Source of the DNA: Gymnorhina tibicen
Lineage: Eukaryota; Chordata; Aves; Passeriformes; Artamidae
Assembly: GCA_013399875.1 (NCBI GenBank)
Contig: VXAZ01001048.1
Span: forward strand, 1 to 64,000
Direction of reading: 5' to 3'
DNA length: 64,000 bases
The notes under the pieces were generated by a model, which saw only the letters and a list, made by a program, of their open reading frames with translations, was not told where the DNA came from and searched no databases. The position numbers and the translations under genes are program-made. How positions within the stretch are numbered: position 1 is the stretch's first letter; every line of letters begins with the position of its first letter. Below are positions 35,025 through 47,625 of this stretch, in pieces.

Positions 35025-35086
35025 TACTTCACAGCTGGACTCAATGATCCATGTGGGGTCCCTTCCAGCTCAGAATATTCCATGAT
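35025..35086 (+). mobile_element. CR1 3' tip
   Basis: CTGGACTCAATGATCCATGT, GGGTCCCTTCCAGCTCAGAA and TATTCCATGATC form the last 60 bp of a CR1. Confidence 0.7.
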
Positions 35087-35930
35087 CAGGCAGATCCAAG
35101 GGTTCTGGAAGTTGCTTATGAACTGTGAGAGCAGCAGCTCTGCCATGTGGATCCTGCCCTACTCCCTTGGTTTCACTGCCTTGCTCCTGGGGCTGAGGAC
35201 CAGCAGCACCCCCCACCTCTCACTGCTCTGTGACTTCATCCCCATCCCTGTCCTGCATCCCTCTCCAGCACTCCCAGCCCTTCTGCCAGAGACTGCTGAG
35301 TTTATTGGTTATTAATTGAGGAGATTTGAATACACCTTGTGATGGATTTGTAATTGCTCTTATCTGACTGTACAGAACTGCTGCACACACAGCACAGCTC
35401 CGACCTTCTCCTCATTAGCAGCCAAAAACCAGAAGCACAGCAGATCCGGGGATCCACAGGGCCCCACGCTCCTCCCAGAGCCTCTGCAGGTGTGAGTGCA
35501 ATCCCAAACAGCTCAGGCTGCTTGGAAGGGCACCTCCAAGGCATCTGTCATTGCTTCCAAACCCTTATTTACTCTCTAGTGCTTCCCAAAACCCCTCTGG
35601 GAGCTGGGAAATGAATCTGTTCTCCTGTTGGAACCCACCACGTGGACCTCCTGCCTTACTCATTTTGGGCTGCTTGTGAAGGCACCTGCTCTGGTTTTCC
35701 AGGGTGCTGCTGGCCCAGAGCTGCCCATGCTGGTCCTGGAGGACAGCCTTGGCCTGTCCTTGGAGAGCTCCTGCCCTGCTGACCCCAAGCGTTTGTCCCA
35801 CACAGAGGAAGAGCTGAAGTGGCAGCTGAAGTCACTCTGCAAAGGACACGGCACCAGGGCCACCCACCGTGAGCTCTCCAGGTGTGCTCTGCCTGCCCGA
35901 AGCCACAGCTGGAGCTGGCACAGCCCACGG

Positions 35931-36345
35931 GGAATCACAGAATTGTCTGGGTTGGAAAAAACCTCTGAGACTGTTGAGTCTGACCCCTAACCCAGCAGCA
36001 CTACGTTCACCACTAACCCATGTCCCCAAGTGCCACATCCATACAGCTTTCTGAACTTTTCCAGGCATGGGGACTCCACCACTGCCCTGGGCCTGACCTG
36101 GGCACTGGCCTGACCACCCTTTCCATGCAGAAATTTCCCAATATCCACCCTGCCCCTCTCCTGGCCCAGCTTGAGGCTGTTCCCTCTCCTCCTGTCCCTG
36201 TTCCCTGGGAGCAGAGCCCGACCCCCCCGGCTGCCCCCTCCTGTCAGGGAGTTGTGCAGAGCCACAAGGTCCCCCCTGAGCCTCCTTTTCTCCAGGCTGA
36301 GCTTCTTTCCCAGCTCCCTCAGCCACTCCTCAGTGGAATCATGGA
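35931..36345 (-). mobile_element. CR1 3' fragment, type III
   Basis: Tail GGGAATCACAGAATTGTCTG; body shared with the copies at 3150 and 14332. It carries the uninterrupted sequence at 36021-36040 that corresponds to the LTR F insertion site. A second tail-like motif, GGAATCATGGAATTATTCC, starts near 36338. Confidence 0.93.
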
Positions 36346-36882
36346 ATTATTCCATGAGAATGGTGGGAATGCTGTGGACATCAGCACATCCACCCTGGCA
36401 GGGGCTGCCAGAAGCCACGGAGCTGATGTGGCAGGAAAGGCTTTGCCCTGGGATGGTCCTGCAACCAGCGCAGAGCCCTCCAGGGGTGTTGATAAAGGCT
36501 TTGGTTATTCCGGTGCTGAAATTCCTCTCCTTCCCATAGTCACTCCTGCCCCCACTGCAATCACACCTTTGTTTGTCCCACAGGTGCCTCCCAGGAAACT
36601 CAGCCCTTCATCTCAGTCTGGGCTGGGCTGGTCCCATCAGCCACTGCCAGCTCTGCCAGCTGCGATTCCCTTCCTCTCTCCACGCAAACAGGGAGCTCCC
36701 TCCTGCCGCAGCAGCACCCTCTGGATCCATCCCTGGAGCACAGGAGCCTCCCCAGCATGGCACTGGCTCTCGCGCCTCTCCCAACAGCAGGAGATGTGTC
36801 ACTACCCCCAGCCACAGGGACATGAGGAACACAACCCTCCCTCTGTCACTCAGGAGCTGGCTCCAGTCACCAGAATGTTCCT

Positions 36883-36940
36883 CCCATCCCATCCCATCCC
36901 ATCCCATCCCATCCCATCCCATCCCGTCCCGTCCCGTCCC
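36883..36940. repeat. (CCCAT)n/(CCCGT)n pentamer array
   Basis: Twelve CCC tracts spaced by two bases (AT, then GT in the last three). The minus strand therefore has twelve GGG tracts with 2-nt loops. Confidence 0.97.
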
Positions 36941-37289
36941 TGCTGACAGCAGGGCAGGGCAGGGCAGCTCCCGGTGCTCCCAGAATACTGAAGGCACCCT
37001 GGAGGAGCCAGCTCCATGCTGGATCATCCCTGGGAACCGGGCACACGCCACCAATGCTCATTCCCCCAATCTTGGGAGCAGGCAATCCCAGCTTGGTGCC
37101 CCCAGTGACATTTCCCAGGAAAAGAACAGCACAGAGAATTCAAAGGTTAAATTTGCATATTCCCTGTGCTGCTCTGAAGAGCCAGGCAGACATCCAGGAG
37201 GAACCGCTGCCAGCCTGGGGCACATGAGCACCAACAGCCTGTGCCAGCAGGGCTCAGGGCCCTGTTCACGTGGCACCAGGCATCTTCCT

Positions 37290-37556
37290 GGGCAAGAGGG
37301 AAAGGGGAAACAGCCTCAAGCTGCACCAAGGGAGGTTCAGGTTGGAAATCAGGGAAAAGAAATTTCTCCACTGAAAGAGTGGTCAGGCCCTGGAACAGGC
37401 TGGAGTCACCATCCCTGGAAGTGTTCAAGAAAAGAGCAGACGTGGCACTTCACAATATGGTTTGGTGGCCATGGGGGTGTTGGTCAAAGGCTGGATTTGA
37501 TGATCTTGGAGACCTTTCCCAGCCCTGATGATTCCATGATTCCATGACTCTCCACA
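37290..37556 (+). mobile_element. CR1 3' fragment with readable ORF2 C-terminus
   Basis: A plus-strand frame contains NFSTERVVRPWNRLESPSLE followed by VFKKRADVAL, the C-terminal end of the CR1 ORF2 product. The copy ends in GATGATTCCATGATTCCATG. It is older than the type I copies by eye. Confidence 0.9.
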
Positions 37557-38065
37557 GTGGCCTTTGGTTCTGGGAGGGAGCAAAGCAAAGGAGGGGACAC
37601 AGTTGTGGCCCTGCGTCTGTAGAGCAGCCCAGGGCAGGGAGGGGGAAGCCACCACCACCTCCTTGTCCCCCTGTGAGGGACAGCGTGGCTGCACCCTGGA
37701 AAGGGCCATGGAGCCACCTCTGCCTTTACTAACACAACATCTGCTTCCAGCTGTGTCCCTGGGACCGCAGCACTCCAGGGTGTCCAGGAAGGCCACAGAA
37801 ACCTCCCCAGCAGAGCTCCAAAGCCCCAGACTCAGCACAATGCTCCCATTCAGCACCTGCTGGAGTGGTTACAAAGCCAGGTGAATGATCCATGAGTGAA
37901 TCACCCAGCAGGGAAGGAAGGGTGGGAAGGGCTGGCTCTGGCTAAGCAAGGAGGGCTCTCTGGGACAGGACTCAGGCCCAGGGAGAGCCCCTTGGGCAGC
38001 TCAAGTGGTGGGAGGTGCAGAGGGTCCCCTCAAGGATGGGCACGGGACCCCCCATCTCAGCACCA

Positions 38066-38140
38066 GACACAGAACCACAGGGTCACTAAGGTTGGAAAAG
38101 ACCTCCAGGTTCATGGAGTCCATCCTTCAATCCTTTGGCA
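38066..38140 (-). mobile_element. Short CR1 3' end
   Basis: ACACAGAACCACAGGGTCAC, then GGTTGGAAAAGACCTCCAGG, matching the start of the copy at 9587. Confidence 0.75.
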
Positions 38141-40640
38141 TCACTAAACTGTTAAAAGAGCATTCCAGGTCCATCATTTCCTATCACCTCTGCTTCCCAA
38201 GCCTTGGCTGCTCCTCCAGGTGTTTGTTTTATGCTCTGAGAGATCCCCATTCCCAGTCTCACCTCCTTGGAAGCTCCTCTGGAACACAAACCGAGGTGGC
38301 AGTGCTCGAAAGGGAGCAGGTTTTGGGATGCCCCTGAGCCCAGAACTGTCACCTGAGGAGAAAACAGGGTCCCCAGAGGGGCAGAGGGCACCAGCTGCTG
38401 GTTTTGCAGGAGGAGCTGCTCTGGTGGGCACTGGTGGTGACCCCTGCTCACATTCCCACAGGGAGCAGGGCTCTCTCCAAGCCTGGCCAGAGGTGGGAGA
38501 GCTGCAGGCTGGAGGCTGGATGCTGGATGTTCTCCTGAAAGTACAAACATGTGGCCCTTGCTGCACCTGCCATGGACTTGGAGCTCAGGAGGCCTCTCCT
38601 GCTCATGGAACACTCTCCTCTGCCATTTGTCACCACCCTGTGTCCTGTACACTGTCCCCATTTTCCATCTCCCTTTGCAGCTGCAGCCCCTGTGAGCCCT
38701 GACCATGCCAAACTCTCCGTGTGCCCTCAGCATTTTGCGTCTTTTGGGAGAGAAGGGGATGGAAGGAACCAAAATTCTCCAAGGGAGAGGCATCAATTTA
38801 CATCTACACCTTCCATTTCCTCCTCATCCAGGTTTTATCCCCCTTCCCACATCCGAGAGGAGAAGGAGAAGGAGAAGGAGAAGGAGAAGGAGAAGGAGAA
38901 GGAGAAGGAGAAGGAGAAGGAGAAGGAGAAGGAGAAGGAGAAGGAGAAGGAGAAGGAGAAGGAGAAGGAGAAGCTTTTCACCAGCTCCAAGCCCATGAGC
39001 TCATGCGCTGCCCACGCAGTGCTGACCACAGCCCAGATGCCTGGCAGAGCCTGTCCTTACCCTGTGTTCAGCACAACCATTTGTTTCATTGTTTTTGATC
39101 CACGTCCCTGATTTTCCTGTCCCTCTTGGGTGACAAACAAGCCATGGGCCATTCTCCTTCACGAGCTGTGTGCCCATCCCATGCTGATTTTCACCCCTGT
39201 CCCATGGCAGATCGAGGCAGCCCCTAGTGCAGCTGTCCCCATGCCCTGCCTGCTCCCTCAGCCCCACGCGTGTGACACAGTGTCACATACCCAGGCACAT
39301 CCCCACTCTGTGATTTTGGCCTCACAGCCACGCCCAGCACCATGATCCATCCAGGGTCCCCACAAGGCTGTGCTTGGCCTGGACAGGGGGTTGTGCCCAT
39401 CCCCAGCTCCTTCCCAAGCACCAGGGGCTTGGGGAGGGGAGGGGCTGCTGGGGGTCACAGGAGCTGCTCTGGCAGGGTGGACCCAAAGCTGACTCAGGGC
39501 TCTTTCCCAGGAACTGTGGGATGCCCTTGCCAGCCCTGGTCCCTCCTCTTCCTCCCTGACAGTCCCAGCGAGTTTCTGGCTCCCGTCATGGTGAGAGATC
39601 CCTGTGCCATTAAAGCCCTGTCTCCATTATCACTTCCCATCTCTCCTGGTGCCAAGTGTTGGGCTCATTCCTTTGATTCACTGGATCTCTGGATTAGAGA
39701 GCACAGCAAACACCAGCCCTGTGAGCAGGGAGGGCTCCCAGGGCTTTTTTAGCTACAGCTTCTGGTATAGGAGCAGCCAGCCCGGTGCCTGTAGTGCCAC
39801 AGTGCACCAGGTCACCCCAGCTCCTCCCCCTGGGGACATTCAGCCTGAGCACGGGGGCGTGGGGACAGGCAGGGGCACTCAGACACTCAGATGTCACCTC
39901 CCCTCCGGGCAGAAAGGCTGGGATAAACTGGCAGGGATTTATCAGGAGGGCCTCATGCTCTGTCACACGCAGGGGAGGTGGTGGAGGGTGCTGGCCCGTG
40001 GCCCCTGTGTGCCACTCACTAAAGCATTGTCCGGACAGTAGGGCTGGACCTCCCACCTGTCTCGGTGACCCCACTTCCAGCACAGCCCCACTGCACACAT
40101 CCCCCACCAGCACGGGCACGGGGAACACTCCCAGACTCATCCCGCAGAGCTGTTAGGAGCTTTCACATCACTGTTCCCACACTGAGCCTTATGGGGTGGC
40201 TTTAGGAACAGGAAAGGGCAAGGGAGTCATGCTCAGATGGGCCACAGTGAAGGTTTAATTTTAGGAGGAGAGGAGCAAGTTAGAAACACTCAGAAACCCA
40301 AGTGAAACCAACAGAGCCCCAACACTGCCAGAGGGTCCATCGCAGCTGCAGCGAGAGGAAGGATCAGAGTGCACAGAACCCAGGAGCTGCCTTGGCCAGC
40401 ACCCTCTGCGTTTGGAACAAGCTCAAAAGGCAGGCAGGGAATGTGTCAGAGGGGACATCCAGCACCAAAGCAGAGCCCACGCAGGGCAGGGAGTCCCAGG
40501 GATCCCACCACAGCTCCTGCCAGTCCTGCAGCCGATCCATCAGGGCTCAATCCCAAAGCACTTCACCTAAAGCTGTGCAGGGAGCAGGGCTGGAGCAGGC
40601 ACAGGCTGAGCTGGGGGGTACTCATGACAATAAAAACAGG
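38141..40640. other. Unannotated stretch apart from the GGAGAA array
   Basis: GC-rich unique-looking DNA; no exon, tail or terminal repeat found besides 38859-38973. Confidence 0.5.
38859..38973. repeat. (GGAGAA)n hexanucleotide array, about 19 units
   Basis: 115 bp of uninterrupted, almost perfect GGAGAA, all purine on the plus strand. It gives artificial reading frames of Glu-Lys, Arg, or Gly-Glu repeats. Confidence 0.98.
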
Positions 40641-40905
40641 ATTCACGTGGAATGGTTTGGATTGGGAGGGACCTTAAAGCCCATCCAGTGCCACCCCTGC
40701 CATGGGCAGGGACACCTTCCTCTGTCCCAGGCTGCTCCAAGCCACATCCAACCTGGCCTTGGACACTGCCAGGAATCCAGGGGCAGCCACAGCTTCTCTG
40801 GGCACCCTGTGCCAGGGCCTCCTCACCCTCTGCACGAAGAACTTTGTACCATCCAATCCAAACCTCTCTCTTAGTTTAAAACCATCCCCCTTGTCCTGTC
40901 ACCAC
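40641..40905 (-). mobile_element. CR1 3' fragment, type I
   Basis: Only a partial tail (GATTCACGTGGAATGG) remains. After GGGCCTCCTCACCCTCTGCA the sequence switches to CCATCCAATCCAAACCTCTC, a variant not seen in the other type I copies. Confidence 0.9.
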
Positions 40906-41170
40906 CCACTGGGGTAGGAACCTGCCGGGTGTCCCTGGCGAGGGGCAGTCCCAGCTCTGGCACATGCACACCCCCCTGCCAAGGTGCCACCAGCCCGTGC
41001 ACCCACTGACACACATTTGGGTCCCTTCCCCACGTGCATCTCCCAGCAGCAGTGTCCCAGCTGCTGCCTCTCCCAGGGGAGGGCACATTCCCTGTCCAGC
41101 TGATGGGGGAGAGCCAAGGGGCTTCTCCACTGCCTTCCCTGTGCAGGCTGCAGCCACAGGGACCTCTTCT

Positions 41171-41315
41171 CATGGAACCACAGAGCCACAGAATCCCAGA
41201 ATCATGGAATCACAGAATGGTTTAGGTTGGAAGGTACCCAAAGACCAGCCCATTCCAACCCTCCTGCCATGGGCAGGGACACCTTCCCCTGTCCCAGCTG
41301 TCTCTCCATCCAAAG
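41171..41315 (-). mobile_element. Short CR1 3' end with five tail units
   Basis: The tail is long (CATGGAACCACAGAGCCACA through AATCACAGAATGG), then about 90 bp of diverged body ending CCTGTCCCAGCTGT. Confidence 0.85.
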
Positions 41316-42269
41316 CACTCTGCACATGCCCCAGGTGTCCCCAGGTTAAGCTATTCCAACTCCCAGTAAATCCGAGGTCCCCAGGGAATGACCAAACCCC
41401 ATGTTCTGTGGCAGATTTTGTCCCCACAGCCCAGCTGGCCACCCCAAAGCTCAGGATTAATTGTAAGCCTTGAAAAACTCCAGGAAGGCCAAAAATAAAC
41501 ACAACAAAAGCAAAGCATTTCCTGCTGAAAGCCATGGCCAAGGAAAGGCTCTCCTGGGCTGGCTCCCCGGAGGCAGCTCGGGGTCATTTATTGTGCCACT
41601 GGTACAAATGTCTCTCCTTGGCCGTGCTGCTCCCTTGGAGCTCCCTTCCAGCCTGGGAGAGAAGGGGACGGGAACTGGACACGATCCCAGGCCAGCAGCA
41701 CCCCCAGCCCCTCACAGAGCCCCTTCCCAGGGCTTGGGGCACCCAGCAGAGGGTGCAGCCTCAGGAGAACAGGAACAGAGCTGGAATAGTGGGGATGATG
41801 TTTAAACAACCACTGTCTGATGTCCAGACCCCATATTACCCTCAGCAGCAAAATTTGTGCCATGGTAGAAACTGGGTCTTGGTAAAAGCCTGCGAGAAAT
41901 GGCTCCTTGGGCTTGTGGGTGACATCAAACCCAAGGATGCCACCTTGGATGTCACCTGAAGACGAAGCCACAGCCCCTCAGCCAGGCTCTGTCTTCAAGC
42001 CCAGCTGAAGTCTCCTCTCACTTCACCCCCTGATGTCAGAAATCGAGGTTCAAACCTGGCACATCAAGGCCTGCAGGAGCTGAGCCTGCTGCCCCAGGGA
42101 GGGCAGAATCCCTTTTCTTCCCACCCAGAAGGGCTAAAATCCATTTTGTGGCCTGAAATGGAGCCAGCCAAGGGGGGATTCAGCAGCTCTGCACAGAGTT
42201 GTGTCAATGCGGGGGAGCAGGGTGGGCTGAGTGTGCAGCCTATGAACCCAGCCCAGGCAGCTGCCCCAG
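41316..42269. other. Unannotated stretch
   Basis: No retroelement sequence and no supported exon. The same holds for 42406-43317 and 43563-44368. Confidence 0.5.
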
Positions 42270-42405
42270 CCCTGGAAGCGTCCAAGGCCAGGTAGGATGG
42301 GCCTTGGAGCACCCTGGGATAGTGGAAGGTGTCCCTGCCCATGGCAGGGGTGGGACTGGATGGGTCCCTCCCAACCCAACCCATTCCATGTTTCTGTGAT
42401 TCCTG
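42270..42405 (+). mobile_element. Short CR1 3' end, type I
   Basis: Starts at GGAAGCGTCCAAGGCCAGGT and ends ATTCCATGTTTCTGTGATTC. Confidence 0.9.
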
Positions 42406-43317
42406 AACCGCTCTGCCTGGCTGGCACACGGGCAGGGCACAGCAACTCTGTGCCAGGAGGGTTCAGGTGGTGCCCTCCTGCCTGCCCACAGCTCCCAGCT
42501 GTGCCCTGGGTGACAGGGACAGGGACAGCCAGGCGATGCTGCCTGCAGCAGTGACCCCTGAGCAGCACAGCGGCCCATCTCGGACCCTCAGCCCAGGGAC
42601 ATTGCTGTCCTGAGCCCAGGTGACAGCAGGTCCCAGCTGCTCCCACTGCTGCTGCTCCTGCTCCTGCTCCTGTCCCAGCCATGGGTGGGGTGAATGCAGA
42701 GCAGGTCCAACACCTCCATGTCCCACTCCCCATGGCCCAGCAGTGTCCCACCACCATCACTGGGGTCAGTGCCACCACTCAGAGCCACTGCCACTACCAT
42801 CATTAACCCCGCTCCTTCAGAACACATTAGGGGCAAATTGAGGGAGGGAGAGAAGTGCCTGGAGTTCATAAATCAACTTGTGCCAAAGAACCAACGTCTG
42901 CACTTCAGTGTGTGCTGGATACGGCCCCAGAGCGCTCCTAGTACCCACCAGTGCCTCCCCTCCACTCTCTCCTGGCCATCCCACTCCCCGCAGCCCTGCT
43001 CACTGGGGCAGACCCCTGGGCAGGGTTCAGGGATTTGGCTGCTCTCAATTATTGCCACTTTTGCCCAAACTGAGCCAAACCTTGACTGCTCAGGCATCCA
43101 GGAACAGGAAAAAGCAGTGCCACAAATGGAGTTGGCACGACGCACATGGGAGTCACTGAGGGGTTGTGTTTGGGGCTGGAATTCTCCAGGCAGGCAGCCC
43201 AGTTTAAGGACAGGCCTGAATTCAAACCAGGTGTGTCAGGCAAGGGCAAACCTCAGCTGGTTCCATCTTTACCTGAGTTAAAGGTGAGTGGGGACAGAAT
43301 TAAATTAAACCAGCAGG

Positions 43318-43562
43318 AAGCTGTGCCAGGGGAGGTTTGGGCTGGATAACAGGAAAAGGTCCTTCCCCCAGAGGTGCTGGGCACTGCCCAGGCTCCTCAG
43401 GGAATGGGCACGGCCCCGAGGCTGCCAGAGCTCCAGGAGCATTTGGACAGCACTGCCAGGGATGCCCAGGGTGGGGTTGTTGGGGTGTCTGGGCAGGGCC
43501 GGGGTGGGACTGGATGGTCCCTGTGGGTCTATTCCAGCTCAGGATATTCCATGATTCCATGA
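43318..43562 (+). mobile_element. CR1 3' fragment, type II
   Basis: Contains GAGGTGCTGGGCACTGCCCA and ends with GATATTCCATGATTCCATGA. It is closely similar to the copy at 58588 across the whole length. Confidence 0.92.
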
Positions 43563-44368
43563 AAGCTGTGACAGCAGTGGACCAAAGCAAGTGTCCTTCA
43601 TGGTGGCAATGTCCCCACAGAGGTCCAAGCCCTGCAGGTGATAGGAGAGCCAGAGGAGCCGTCCCAGCTGAACTTTGAGGAAGAAGCTCCCAAATCTCTT
43701 TCAGCCCTGGGACACTGAAGGTTCCTGCACCCCCAGGAGCCATTTCCAAAGCAGTTCCTGTCCGAGTCAGCCCACAGCCGGTGCAGATGTTCAGGGCTGC
43801 AGATCCTCATCAGTGCAGGGCACCAGCAGGGAATGCCACACTCCTGGAAACCCAGAGCATCCCTGTGCTAGCACAGGAGTGCTCTACTCCTGACAGCAAA
43901 AGGGGCCTGGAAAAACAGGAAGGGAAAGAAACCTGTTTGGAAACTGCTGCTTCCTGCTGAGCTGGCTAGGGGGACAGAGCCAGAGAGCTCCACTTCACCC
44001 AGGCAAACAGCTCCAAAGTGCCTCCAGCCCAGGACAGGGATGTTCTGAGCAGCACAGAGAGCAGGGCTGAGCAGCAAACACCAGCCTGCAGCACATGCCC
44101 CACCTGACAGGACGGGATGCTGTCACACTCAGGGATCTTGCAAACAGGAACATTCCTGGCACATGGACTGCGATCCGAAGGGAAAGGGACAGACAGCCCT
44201 CTAGTGTAAAGCCAATGCTAACCGTGTTTGCACGGCCACAGAGAGCATTAATCAGGGCCAGGTCCATGAGGATGTGTGCTTGGGAAGGAACCTGGGCACG
44301 GGGAGAGGGATTCGCTCTGACCACAGCTCCCACTGCTCCTGAAAACATGACAGTACCACAGGGATGTG

Positions 44369-44670
44369 CAATCCCAGAATGCCTGATTGGTTTGGGCTGG
44401 AGGGACCTTAAAGCCCATCCAGTGCCACCTCTGCCATGGGCAGGGACACCTCCCACTGTCCCAGGCTGCTCCAAGCCCCATCCAGCCTGGCCTTGGACAC
44501 TGCCAGGGATCCAGGGGCAGCCACAACTTCTCTGGGCACCCTGTGCCAGGGCCTCCCCACCCTCCCAGGGAACAATTCCTTCCCAATATCCCACCTATCC
44601 CTGCCCTCTGGCAGTGGGAAGCCATTCTCTGTGTCCTGTCTCTCCAGATCCTTGTAGTGCAAGTCCTATA
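44369..44670 (-). mobile_element. CR1 3' fragment, type I
   Basis: Tail AATCCCAGAATGCCTGATTG. Typical body up to CCTGTCTCTCCAGATCCTTG. Confidence 0.92.
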
Positions 44671-45029
44671 GGTCCTGGTGGCTTCCAGGTGACCATTTCT
44701 CTCTGCAAAGACAAATCCCATGTTCCCAAACTCTGGATTTGCTCTTAGGCTTTCCAAAGACCCCTCTGGTCAGGAGAGGGTGTGGAGCCCTCCCAACCTT
44801 ACCCCAGCACCCCCAAGGGCTTCTGAGAGCCCAACTTGCCCAGAACCCATGGTACATCCCTGACACAGCCCCCATGGGAGCAGGGAAAGCTGAATTTGGG
44901 ACCTCCAAGGATATTTTCCTTTCCTCTCCCTCCCCTGTGCTGAAGAGCAGGGCTGAGTTCCCGCCTCCTGGTGCACGTGGCTGTGCTGTGCACAGGCATT
45001 ATTGTCCGTGGCTCCCACCATCACTCACA

Positions 45030-45560
45030 GCCTTAAGAAAGACGCACAATTAAAATCAATATTTAAAGTCATCAAACAAGCAGAGGCAAATTTGAACAGC
45101 CCCACAATTCACTGTGACATAACAACCCAGGGTGCAGGGCTGAGCGCTGAGCTGCAGTGCCGAGAGCGCACTTCTGCCCACAGTCTTCAAAATTTAATGA
45201 AAACACACCAGTTTTAAACACTTCCCCAAATCCAGCTCGCAAAATCTGTCACTTTGATGTGAATGGTCCCAGTCTCAGACTAATCAGTCACTTTTACTTC
45301 CTCTTTAGTAGCTAAAGACGCAAATGAACTCCCAGCAAACCGCACAGCTCCGGGAGGAGAATTTAGCAGCCAGATGGTTCTTGCAAAGATTGTTTTTTAA
45401 CAAAAAAAATAAAAGTGAGCCCGTTTCCCCCATGAGCAGCTCACGGGAGATGAGGTGACACATCACAAGTCACTGTGGAGTGTGACATTAGAGCATCACT
45501 TCTGCCACAGAAATGCCCCTTCCTAAAGCACCATGTAAATCAGAATTATCGCTAATAACA
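45030..45560. other. AT-rich segment, possible conserved non-coding element
   Basis: CACAATTAAAATCAATATTT, AGTCTCAGACTAATCAGTCA, AACAGATCAATTAGTGC and TGTAATTATCCC. It is the longest such block here. Regions 44671-45029 and 45561-46284 show no gene or repeat. Confidence 0.4.
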
Positions 45561-46284
45561 GATCAATTAGTGCAAGGCACTGTAATTATCCCATGCACTC
45601 AGGGAAGAAAGGGAAGCGTCACACTGGAATGCAAACATCCCTTTGTTTCCAGAGGAAGGCACAGCACGGAGAGAGAAAACAAAGCACAGAGTGCTGAAAA
45701 GGCACCAGGATTCCCAGAGCCATCGGAGGGAATGTGTCCAGCTCCCACGGGATGGAGAAAAGCTGGGATGGGCTGGAATATCCCATCCAGGCAGTGAACC
45801 TCCCTCTCTACTGCTGTATCTATTTGCTTTCTCCAGACTGTTCCCACCTCCGTGTGGAACTGCAGCTGGGGATGGGGATCAGAGCACAGCTGACAATAAA
45901 GACTCTCCAGACCTCCATGGATCAAGGACAGAAATGCTGGACAAGGAAGTTTCTGTGAGTCAGCTCCAGGAGTGAATGGCAAAACATGGAGCAAAAGGGT
46001 TTGGATCGCCTCAGGATGCAGATCCTGGAAGGAAGGGGTCCATGTCCAGTGCTTGTCCTTGGCTGTCTGAGCTGGAACTGGGGCAGCAGCACAGGGAACA
46101 AATCCCATTCCACATGTGATTTGGAGATCTGCAGGGTGGGAACCCTGCACTTCTTCAGATGTTTCTGACCCACTGCTAAGTAACTCCTCAGCACCACAAA
46201 AAGAGAAATCATGTGCTGGGCACCCAAAGTCTGAGTGAAAGGGGACAGCATTAAGAAGTAATAATTGTCATGAATGGGACGGGA

Positions 46285-46455
46285 AGTGCAGGAAGTTCTG
46301 CTCCTGGGGCTCCAGCCCCTTCCCCAGCTCCGTTCCCTGTCCTGGACATGCTCCAGCCCCTCCAGGTCTCTCTTGTCAGGAGGGGCCCAGAGCTGCCCCA
46401 GCACCGGAGGTGCCCCAGCAGTGCCAGCACAGGGGACGGGCACTGCCCTGCTCCT
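46285..46455 (-). mobile_element. CR1 fragment from the 5' side of the 3' region
   Basis: GCTCCTGGGGCTCCAGCCCC through CAGCAGTGCCAGCACAGGGG corresponds to a part of CR1 upstream of the usual 3' ends here. No tail is present. Confidence 0.65.
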
Positions 46456-46509
46456 GCTGCCACCCCAGGGCTGGCACAGCCCGGGATGACCAGAGATGAC
46501 CAGAAGTCT

Positions 46510-46745
46510 ATAGAATGTCATAGAACCAGAGAACTAGAGTCCCAGAATGGTTTGGGTGGGAAGGGACCTTAAAGCTCATCCAGTGCCACCCCTGCCATGG
46601 GCAGGGACACCTTCCACTGTCCCAGGCTGCTCCAAGCCCCGTCCAGCCTGGCCTTGGACACTGCCAGGGATCCAGGGGCAGCCACAGCTTCTCTGGGCAC
46701 CCTGTGCCAGGGCCTCCCCACCCTCCCAGGGAACAGTTCCTTCCT
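46510..46745 (-). mobile_element. CR1 3' fragment, type I
   Basis: Tail AATGTCATAGAACCAGAGAA, then AGTCCCAGAATGG. Truncated right after CCCAGGGAACAGTTCCTTCC. Confidence 0.92.
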
Positions 46746-46914
46746 AATGTATGTCCTAGTATGTCCTGCAGGGTCAGGCAGAGGGAATTACGATGGTTGG
46801 GTCTGGCAAAGAGAAGGTGAAGGATTTAATTCCAGCCTCCAGCTACTCCAAGGCAGTTGAAAGGATGGCAGAGCTGAGCACACATTTGTGTGGCCAGGTG
46901 ACACAGCAAGGAGC

Positions 46915-47030
46915 CATGGCCAAGAACTACAGCTTGGGAGGTTCAGTTCAGACATCAGGAAAAGCTTTTTAATCAGCTCCAGTACTGGGAAAGACCAGCA
47001 AGGCTCCAGCATTGGAGGTTTCCAGAGCTT
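46915..47030 (+). mobile_element. Old diverged CR1 fragment
   Basis: GGGAGGTTCAGTTCAGACAT, CAGGAAAAGC and GGAGGTTTCCAGAGCTTGG match the ORF2-end part of CR1 with many changes. Confidence 0.5.
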
Positions 47031-47625
47031 GGATAGAGAAATCCACAGCAGACCTGAGCTGAGGTGCAATAGCCCTGTTCTGGACCCTCCCACCAGCACC
47101 TCCAGGATTCTGGGATTTGGCCAGGTCTGTGTGTCCTCAGAGAGGTCCCTGCCCCTGCAGGGTGTCAGGAAAGGCTTCCAGCACAGGGTGCATCTGAGGA
47201 CTCCAGAGCTCCAGGGAAGCTCTGCTGTAATTACCATCGATGTGGGACACCAGGCTGGGGCGGCTGGAACCAGTCCACACAAAACATGCCCAGGGGGTTT
47301 GTCCCCAGGAGCAGCCAGCAAAGCAAACACAGGACAATGTCTGCAAGGGTCCATTGCCATCCTGAGTGTCCTTGCCACAGTCCCTGGCTGCAACCCCTCT
47401 TTGGTACCGCCCCAGCACCTGCTCTGAACTCACAGAGAGCCAGCATGATGTTCAGCATCGCTCCTGCCCCAGCCCTGCCACAGCCAGGGACAGGCCTGGG
47501 TACCCCCACCTCACCAAAGTGTCATGGGCCACCCATGGTGCTGACCTAGGCCAGGTGACAAAGGGCTTGCACTGCCTCAGCCAGACAGGCCACGGAGCTG
47601 TGGAGGAGGACAGAGCATCTCCATC

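Noticed and set aside
38551..39111. Frames with long Glu-Lys, Arg or Gly-Glu repeats
   Set aside because: They are translations of the GGAGAA array in its three frames.
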